In this document: in pieces, positions 62,701 through 64,000 of the stretch
How the letters are laid out: the number at the start of each line of letters is the position of its first letter
How positions within the stretch are numbered: the stretch's first letter is position 1
NCBI RefSeq assembly: GCF_041435495.1
Contig: NZ_CP108644.1
Coordinates: 8,107,501 to 8,171,500 of the forward strand
Origin: Streptomyces sp. NBC_01116
Lineage (GTDB): Bacteria; Actinomycetota; Actinomycetes; Streptomycetales; Streptomycetaceae
Direction of reading: 5' to 3'
DNA: 64,000 nt
Translations under genes and position numbers: made by a program
Notes under the pieces: model-generated
What the model saw: the letters and a program-made list of their open reading frames with translations, nothing else
The model's database searches: none
Told to the model about the DNA's origin: nothing

Positions 62701-63272
62701 AGTACCCGTTCCGGGGACGCCTCACGGAAGCCGGGCCCGACACCACCATCGCGGACCCGAACGCGGCCGGACGGCTCCTCAAGCAGCTCAAGGAACAGCT
62801 CCGCGCGGTTCCCGACCACGGCATCGGCTACGGGCAGTTGCGCCACCTGGACGCCGCGTCCGGGGCCGCGCTCGCCGCCCGCCCGGAACCCCTGACCGGC
62901 TTCAACTACCTGGGCCGCTACGACATCGGCGAGGACGACGCCGCGGCCCCCGAACCCTGGACCCCGAGCCCCGAGTCGGCCGCCGTGTGGCGTCCGGCCC
63001 CCGCGCTCGGCGTCCACACCGCGGTGGATCTCGACATCACCGCGCTGCGCCGCCCCTCGGGCACCGAGCTCTCGGTCAGCTGGCACCACGCGAGCCGGCT
63101 CGTGAGCGACGAGGAGATCGCGGTCCTGGACCGCTGGTGGCGCACCGCCCTGGAGACCCTGGTGGCGGCCGCCCGCACCCAGGCCGCCGGGCACACCCCG
63201 TCCGACCTCGGCCTGCTGTCGCTGAGCCAGGACGAAATCGACGAGTTCGAAGACGAGTGGAGGACCACGTGA
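47700..63272 (+). CDS. Four-module non-ribosomal peptide synthetase (two E domains)
   Basis: A 5,190-residue synthetase continuing the line. Approximate residues: C6 10-440 (DCL type, HHILLDG at 153); A6 481-980; T6 1023 (GGHS); C7 1086-1520; A7 1557-2040; T7 2081 (GGDS); E7 2140-2590; C8 2598-3020 (DCL type, HHLLLDG); A8 3057-3550; T8 3594; C9 3658-4090; A9 4127-4610; T9 4656 (GGDS); E9 4716-5170. Pocket codes by eye: A6 DFWNVGMVH(K) = Thr; A7 DTWTIASVD(K), closest to Arg/guanidino-type codes; A8 DAHWWGGTF(K), Val-like with unusual H and W, and sharing WGG with the formyl-hydroxyornithine code; A9 DVWHFGQVD(K), Ser-like. E7 and E9 make residues 7 and 9 D. E9 has HHLVVDA instead of HHxxxDG. 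The GTG start overlaps the previous TGA (GTGA) with GGAGG upstream. The acidic C-terminal helix LSQDEIDEFEDEWRTT is a donor docking element. Confidence 0.95.
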   Translation: MSADHGLEDILPLAPLQEGLLFHADLSDAQGAPGATDGLDVYTMRLVFRLGGDLDTPALRRATDTVLDRHPHLRAAFLQEGLDRPVQAIPRAAEVPWREIDLRDADPGRQRAEEQRILDEERGHRFDLTRPPLLRLTLLRHGDQDHTLILTAHHILLDGWSVPLLGKELFTAYAQHTKAPAAPALPAVRPYRDFLAWLAAQDRPAAISAWREALAPLTAPTLLAPAATGAVVPEAPVQLDLRLSAPTGEALGAFAAARQLTAATVHQAAWGTALARLTGRADVAFGTTVSGRPADLDGAESMIGLFINTLPVVVHAPPRAPLADIATALQAGRAKLLGHEHLGLPDLQRLAGTGELFDTLLVVENFGVDTRGLADAQAAGGLTVRSVRGEDATHYPVTVVVHPGPETRIALRYRPDLLTADRARALGTAYVRVLEALATAPTAPAGTVELLTARDRRRVLDDGEALAPEAAAPTGSIPERFARAAALDPDATAVTDGDRALSYRELTALADRMAHLLSAHGAGPGTFVALSLEPSAEQIGAILGVLKTGAAYLPLPTDAPADRIRPQLASARPVVGLTASPRQRDGLPATDGAADRPGAGWLTLDDLPAAAPDDTPYTAPAISPGAAAYVIHTSGSTGRPKGVVVGHHNVLRLLDTTDDDFGFGADDVWTLFHSYAFDFSVWEIFGALLYGGRLVVVPRATTRAPEEFAALLRRERVTVLNQTPSAFHQLADVLLGASEEMELALRTVVFGGEALDPGRLAGWFERYGDDGPELVNMYGITETTVHVTHRTLEADGTAAADTPTSPVGRPLDDLAARLLDSALHPVAPGATGELYIAGPGLARGYLGRYALTATRFVADPYGAPGARMYRTGDLARWTADGELDYLGRADEQVQIRGFRVEPGEARAALAALDEVADAVVLARPAPGGGTRLLAYATPAAGPLAPDRLREALRERLPDYLVPAAVIPVDHWPLTVNGKLDRNALPEPEAATPGGRAPATPQEEIVAHLFAEILEREQVGADDDFFALGGHSLLATRLASRIRAALDVSLSVRDVFEAATVAALARRAQHAGRAPEPLRPWPRPAELPLSPAQRRLWFLQQLHGIGADYNIPFAARLTGPLDVPALRAAVTDVMTRHEALRTVFPATDGRPRQHIVDASDLADPLTVTEATGAEGELRQYVEETAGRAFDVERDVPLRAGLLRIAPDQHLIVLVVHHIAADQWSARPLLTDLATAYAARSGGDAPAWPPLPVQYADFTLWQRDTLGWDDEAPDADGVAAAQLDHWRTALRDLPAELPLPADRPRPPVPSHRGGFARFTVPPEVHTAMRTLARTESTSLFMVAHAALAALLARTGAGRDIVIGTPVAGRHDTALDDLVGFFVNNLVLRTDLSGDPSFRDLLHRVREADLAAYAHADVPFEHLVDALAPHRSLARHPLFQVMLAYENRQAGEIGLPGLTTTTVPAFGRSAKFDLTFTLAERDGTDGIEGVLEYAEDLFEPATAQALADRLVRLLAEAVTAPATPLHRLEILGPAERTALLGRPEDVGAPHGDASTTLPGLFAAVAAAHPDAPALAGPDLATGERTELDYRGLDAAANALARRLVEHGVRAQDRVAVMLPRTVEAVVALLAVAKTGAVYLPVDPDYPAERIAHMLTDAAPTLVLTAPGTPAFDGASRLEIDGTPTGPADDPGHWHTQRPDTAAYIIYTSGSTGRPKGVAVTHTGLPALARTLADAFGAGPGDRVLQFASLSFDTSVWEIVMALFSGAALEIVPADRRLGEPLADFLAEHRVTHLTVPPAVLAALPDDAVAPGTTLIVAGEACTPALVRAWAGRTRMFNSYGPTETTVDATLWRCDPDRLRADDNSPVPVGTAVAETAALVLDAALRPVPPGTPGELYVAGSGLARGYLGRPGLTATRFVAAPYGPPGTRMYRTGDLARRRADGELEYLGRADHQVKLRGFRIELGEIESALTALPGVRQAAAVLREDRPGSRLLAGYAVPRPGDDLDPGQLRTALARTLPDYAVPATVTVLPALPLGPTGKVDRAALPAPATTADDAPLTGAAAALADLFADILRLDARPGGDDSFFVLGGDSISSIQLVARARQSGLVLSARQIFEHPTPRALAEVIARIAPAGPRPADSDRNVPAPFTPLMHWLRRSPDHWGAFHQSMLVTVASTLTEDRLRTAVGHLLATHDLLRARVTTDHPDGRPRLTPSGTAPDPATLLTVAPVTGDDAGLRRAIETHSRARAAELDPENGLLIRAVWFPRGPGRDGRLLLLVHHLAIDGVSWRILLPDLAHAVATGTPPARPNTSFARWAEDLYGDAERFVPERPYWESLLADPPAPLAPRDAAAAPHTPGELRTELAPGLTAPLLTATAAAFHARPDELLLAALVHAVGGDGPVLVDLESHGRHEELTPGADLSRTVGWFTTQYPVRLDPGTGGVGQDVKRVRDRLAAVPGRGAGYGSLRQQAPSGAQIAFNYLGRFTADTPDGHWVPAPESDAVHPGPQPVLLGGHVLDLNASTLDGPEGPVLTVRWTYAADLIGPDRIRAVADRFTSALTELVRRRDDPGFAGHSPADFPVVLDQHEITELETAVPALDGVLPLTPLQHGLAYHALTEEAGTDPYVVQLELEISGPLDPGRLREAARAVVDRHANLRAGFRRLATGRLVQYTTADAPPEWTEHDLRVHPDVPANPAPAPVTDDRARHDALTALVVDDRARPFTPDRPPLLRFTLIRTAEDRWRLLFTSHHLLLDGWSTPLLLTDLFDAYAGRPPVRRRPFADYAHWLADRDRPAAEAAWRTALDGITEPTLTAPAGTPSTALIPEETATVLDPALTAALQDRARATGTTLNTVVQTGWGLVLSRLTGRDDVVFGSAVSGRPAELDGVEGMLGLFVNTLPTRVRTAPARTLGDAVADLHARQVALLDHQHLGLADIQGLMGMPALLDTLTVFENYPFDDDALSGSERAAGLDVRGVGGRDATHYPLTLAITLQGGRLRLVLKHRPDLYDTPAARAVLDRLTRALDHLAHRPDLPAGQMDLAPETPAALTGRPATPAALGCAATVAAVAARTPDAVAVRPLDGGQPVGYAELVARAARFADRLRAAGAGPEQVVALLLPRSVDLVVAELAVAWAGAAYLPLHPDWPAERVRTVLGAAGAVALVCRSGADTAAYGPVPVLHPTVDHAPAGRTGTPPAAAAPHRLAYVMYTSGSTGEPKGVAVPESAVLALASDSRFAGEAHRRVLVHSPHSFDAATHEVWGTLLRGGELLLAPDTPLDPARWRSLLTGGEKAGAGGGAGSAWFTAGLFALLAQDAPETFTALREVWTGGDVVSPGAVAAAHAAAPHLRLVNGYGPTETTTFATAHPLGPGAPDEGPLPIGRPLDGMTLRVLDTALRPALPGVPGELYIGGAGLARGYHGRPADTATRFVADPHGRPGERLYRTGDLVRVRPDGALDFLGRTDDQIKLRGHRVEPGETEAALLAEADVARAAVVLRTDLPGGPALVAYAVPAPDTVLDTDALRARLAARLPDYQLPAHLVAVEALPLTENGKIDRAALPAPRTAEPAGPGHLPPHDQRTELLCRIFADALGLHGFGPHEDFFGRGGHSLSAMSLVGRARTLLDTELSVGDLFTARTPAATAALLRGARSTSRTSEPAHLPRPAEPPLSAAQQRLWFLHRLEEEPTAAYNVPIALRLTGTLDEQALERALADLTARHEVLRTVFPEREGRAVQRILAPGDAPVPLTVRPTTPDALDAALAEAASRPFALERETPLRAGLFRVAREDGTGPHHDVLLLVLHHIAGDEWSVRPLLDDLAAALAARRDGQDPRWAALPLQYADHTLRRRALLGDETDEDSEIGRQVRYWRDQLAGLPAELPLPMDRPRRPDTGHAGGIVAFGLSAEVGAGLRRLASRTGATPFMVAHAALAVLLHRIGGTDDVPVGTLVAGRDDAAVHDLVGFFVNTLVLRTDVGGDPTPAQLVARARSATLDALDHADVPFERLVDLLDVERSLERHPLFQVMLNYQSRTAEGPELGGLGSTPVAVHTRTAKFDLTVTLVQEPGAEGVLNGGITYRTGLFDEATVRRIADWYERVLAAFAERPDRPVGGLRLLTDDEHHRLLTAWNTAEEPVRAPSVAREFTERAAGTPDAPAVIHGDRTVAYGELLGDARSLAVPLRGHGVRRGEPVAVLLPRSADLVTAAHAVLQAGGAYMPLDTDHPAARLSAMLDANPPAVLLTDRAHRDLLPEGFGRPVLLLDDPRPAAPADFVPAAPHPAQPAYVLHTSGSTGRPKAVVVPHGALANRLAWTQRRFPLGPGDRMLAKAAPGFDVSVWELTGPLLAGAAVVVAGPDEHRDPARIAGLIREHGVHAVHFVPSMLALFAAEPDAAHCTSLRWVFSGGEALTDTLVRRCAEVFPAPVVNQYGPTEAAVDVTARTAVPGEGPLVPLGAPGAGTRAYVLDAALRPVPPGVSGELYLGGAQLALGYLGRSAGTAERFVADPFGAPGERLYRTGDVARWNGRGELEYLRRADDQVKLRGVRIEPAEVRTALLGHPDVRDALVLVRDDLPGAARLVGYVTPGDPAAPPLPADLLAHSAGLLPGALVPSDVVVLDRFPRTVSGKVDRSALPAPAVADPTAGERPEDPAEEVLAELIADLLKVPAVGRQSSFFALGGDSITSIVLVGAARRRGLVISPRDVFEQRTVSALARVARREEAAALVHDPGAGAVPLTPVMHALRRRGGDHRAHHQSLLVTTPPGLTAERLRRALGRLVAHHPVLAARLDGTEDGTWTLRVPEDPALTDDALTTVGSAPLADAITAASRTAVGELDPHTGRMLRAVLLDPGDGGPGRLLLVAHHLVVDAVSWRILLPDLAQLCADPDAPLPPVETSFRTWSRALTATAVGRRAELPYWSEVLGDAGPAPYGREPDPATDTPDTVHRLITTVPADLAEPALNEVTAAFHCTEQDVLLTAFVLAHSRWRNDRGVLVLLEGHGRDAALPEVAAPARTVGWFTSQYPFRGRLTEAGPDTTIADPNAAGRLLKQLKEQLRAVPDHGIGYGQLRHLDAASGAALAARPEPLTGFNYLGRYDIGEDDAAAPEPWTPSPESAAVWRPAPALGVHTAVDLDITALRRPSGTELSVSWHHASRLVSDEEIAVLDRWWRTALETLVAAARTQAAGHTPSDLGLLSLSQDEIDEFEDEWRTT

Positions 63273-64000
63273 CCGGCGCACCCCAGGGACTGCAGGACAT
63301 ACTCCCGCTGTCCCCGCTCCAACAGGGGCTCTACTTCCTGTCGTCCTACGACGACAGCGCGCTGGACGTCTACAACGTGCAGCTCGGCCTGGACCTGACG
63401 GGACCGCTCGACACGGACCGTCTGCGCCGCGCCGTCGGGGCCCTCCTGAACCGCCACCCCAACCTCAAGGCCGCCTTCCGCACCCGCCGCAACGGCGACC
63501 CGGTCACCGTCGTCCCGCACACCGTGGACCTCCCCTGGCAGGACGCCGACCTCTCCGGCCTCGACGCGGCCGAGCGCGACCGGCGGGCCGGACGCCTCAC
63601 CGAAGCCGACCGGCACACCCGCTTCGACCTGGCCCGCCCGCCGCTGATCCGCTTCACCGCCATCCGCCTGGCGCCCGATCGCCACCGGCTCCTGTTCACC
63701 CACCACCACCTCCTGCTGGACGGCTGGTCCACCGCCCGCGTCGTCCAGGAGCTCTTCGCCCTGTACGCGGCCGACGGGTCGCCCGCCGCCCTGCCCGAGG
63801 TCCGCCCCTACCGCGACTACCTGGCCTGGGCCGCCGCCCAGGACACCGCGGCCGACGAGCGCGCCTGGCGCGAGGCGCTGGCCGGCCTCGACGGTCCGAC
63901 CGTCCTCGCACCCGGTCTCGACGGGCAGCCGCAGGCCCAGCCGGCCTCCTGGGACGTGGACCTGCCCCCCGGCTCCGCCAGGACCCTGGCCGCCGCCGCC
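63269..64000 (+). CDS. Third non-ribosomal peptide synthetase, N-terminal condensation domain only
   Basis: Open to the window end (244 codons seen). The GTG overlaps the stop of the preceding NRPS (GTGA) and GGAGG lies at normal spacing. The start, TGAPQGLQDILPLSPLQQGL, then LYFLSSYDD, is an acceptor docking segment and DCL-type condensation domain, consistent with the D-residue delivered by E9. The active-site motif HHHLLLDGWST is at about residues 143-153. This shows the peptide has at least ten residues. The A domain, any further modules, the thioesterase and cap-forming genes lie beyond the window. Confidence 0.95.
   Translation, partial: MTGAPQGLQDILPLSPLQQGLYFLSSYDDSALDVYNVQLGLDLTGPLDTDRLRRAVGALLNRHPNLKAAFRTRRNGDPVTVVPHTVDLPWQDADLSGLDAAERDRRAGRLTEADRHTRFDLARPPLIRFTAIRLAPDRHRLLFTHHHLLLDGWSTARVVQELFALYAADGSPAALPEVRPYRDYLAWAAAQDTAADERAWREALAGLDGPTVLAPGLDGQPQAQPASWDVDLPPGSARTLAAAA

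Noticed and set aside
30064..64000. Assigning the NRPS to daptomycin, calcium-dependent antibiotic, stenothricin or coelichelin
   Set aside because: None of the residue orders I remember for these agrees with the codes read here, and the EntF-like start and iron boxes argue against acidic lipopeptides; a database comparison is needed before any name is used.
1..64000. tRNA genes, CRISPR arrays, phage attachment sites, replication origin
   Set aside because: No cloverleaf-like segments, regularly spaced repeats, DnaA-box clusters or integrase genes were seen on either strand.

Overview
The window is high-GC actinobacterial DNA, almost certainly a Streptomyces chromosome and probably close to the S. 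griseus/S. filamentosus group. The evidence is the codon use, a complete srsABC phenolic-lipid operon, a choA-type cholesterol oxidase, a c-di-AMP (ydaO-type) riboswitch in front of a LysM/SLT cell-wall hydrolase, several lineage-typical small proteins (DUF5133, DUF6221, an LPFR-motif peptide) and DmdR/IdeR-type iron boxes. No tRNA, rRNA, CRISPR array or intact insertion sequence was seen. One 179-bp MITE-like inverted-repeat element is present.

Layout. 1-0.9 kb: 3' end of a SpoIIE-type phosphatase whose stop codon lies in the MITE-like element. 1.1-2.5 kb: FprA-like NADPH-ferredoxin reductase. 2.6-4.0 kb: riboswitch-controlled muralytic enzyme. 4.1-5.8 kb: secreted cholesterol oxidase. 5.9-7.5 kb: a coupled pair (carboxymuconolactone-decarboxylase-like protein plus a DapB-fold oxidoreductase). 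7.6-10.5 kb: large secreted beta-helix glycosidase. 10.7-14.4 kb: UbiA prenyltransferase divergent from srsABC (type III PKS, methyltransferase, flavin hydroxylase). 14.5-17.2 kb: MFS exporter, VOC protein, DUF6221. 17.3-18.9 kb: a three-gene operon of a P-loop GTPase-like protein and two membrane proteins. 19-23.8 kb: housekeeping and stress genes (DoxX-like, cold-shock protein, small proteins, carboxylate-amine ligase, DJ-1/PfpI protein, class A beta-lactamase).

23.9 kb to the window end is an iron-associated biosynthetic locus, and it is the most interesting region. Three iron-box-like palindromes precede, in order, a siderophore-interacting (ferric reductase) protein, two FecCD-type permeases, and an mbtH / multicopper oxidase / NRPS operon. 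The NRPS genes are very large and continue past the window: 5 modules (5,879 aa), 4 modules (5,190 aa), and the start of a third synthetase. They are joined by GTGA start/stop overlaps and short docking helices. My reading of the adenylation pockets gives Gly-Gly-Thr-Ser-X(D)-Thr-X(D)-X-Ser-like(D)-..., which is far longer than usual actinobacterial siderophores. The first condensation domain is EntF-like, suggesting an aryl (for example 2,3-dihydroxybenzoyl) cap supplied by genes outside the window. A Tat-exported multicopper oxidase of the CotA/phenoxazinone-synthase type is translationally coupled to mbtH and lies directly upstream of the NRPS.

The best candidate for something undescribed is therefore a long, probably aryl-capped, iron-regulated peptide with an oxidase built into its operon. 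The assembly line has notable anomalies: a DCL-type condensation domain without the expected epimerase upstream, a seven-copy pentapeptide repeat inserted in a condensation domain just ahead of its catalytic His, a fresh triple repeat in an epimerase, and a consistent HHxxxD(E/Q) active-site variant in all LCL domains. Residue numbers, pocket codes and domain types were read by eye; no database search was run.
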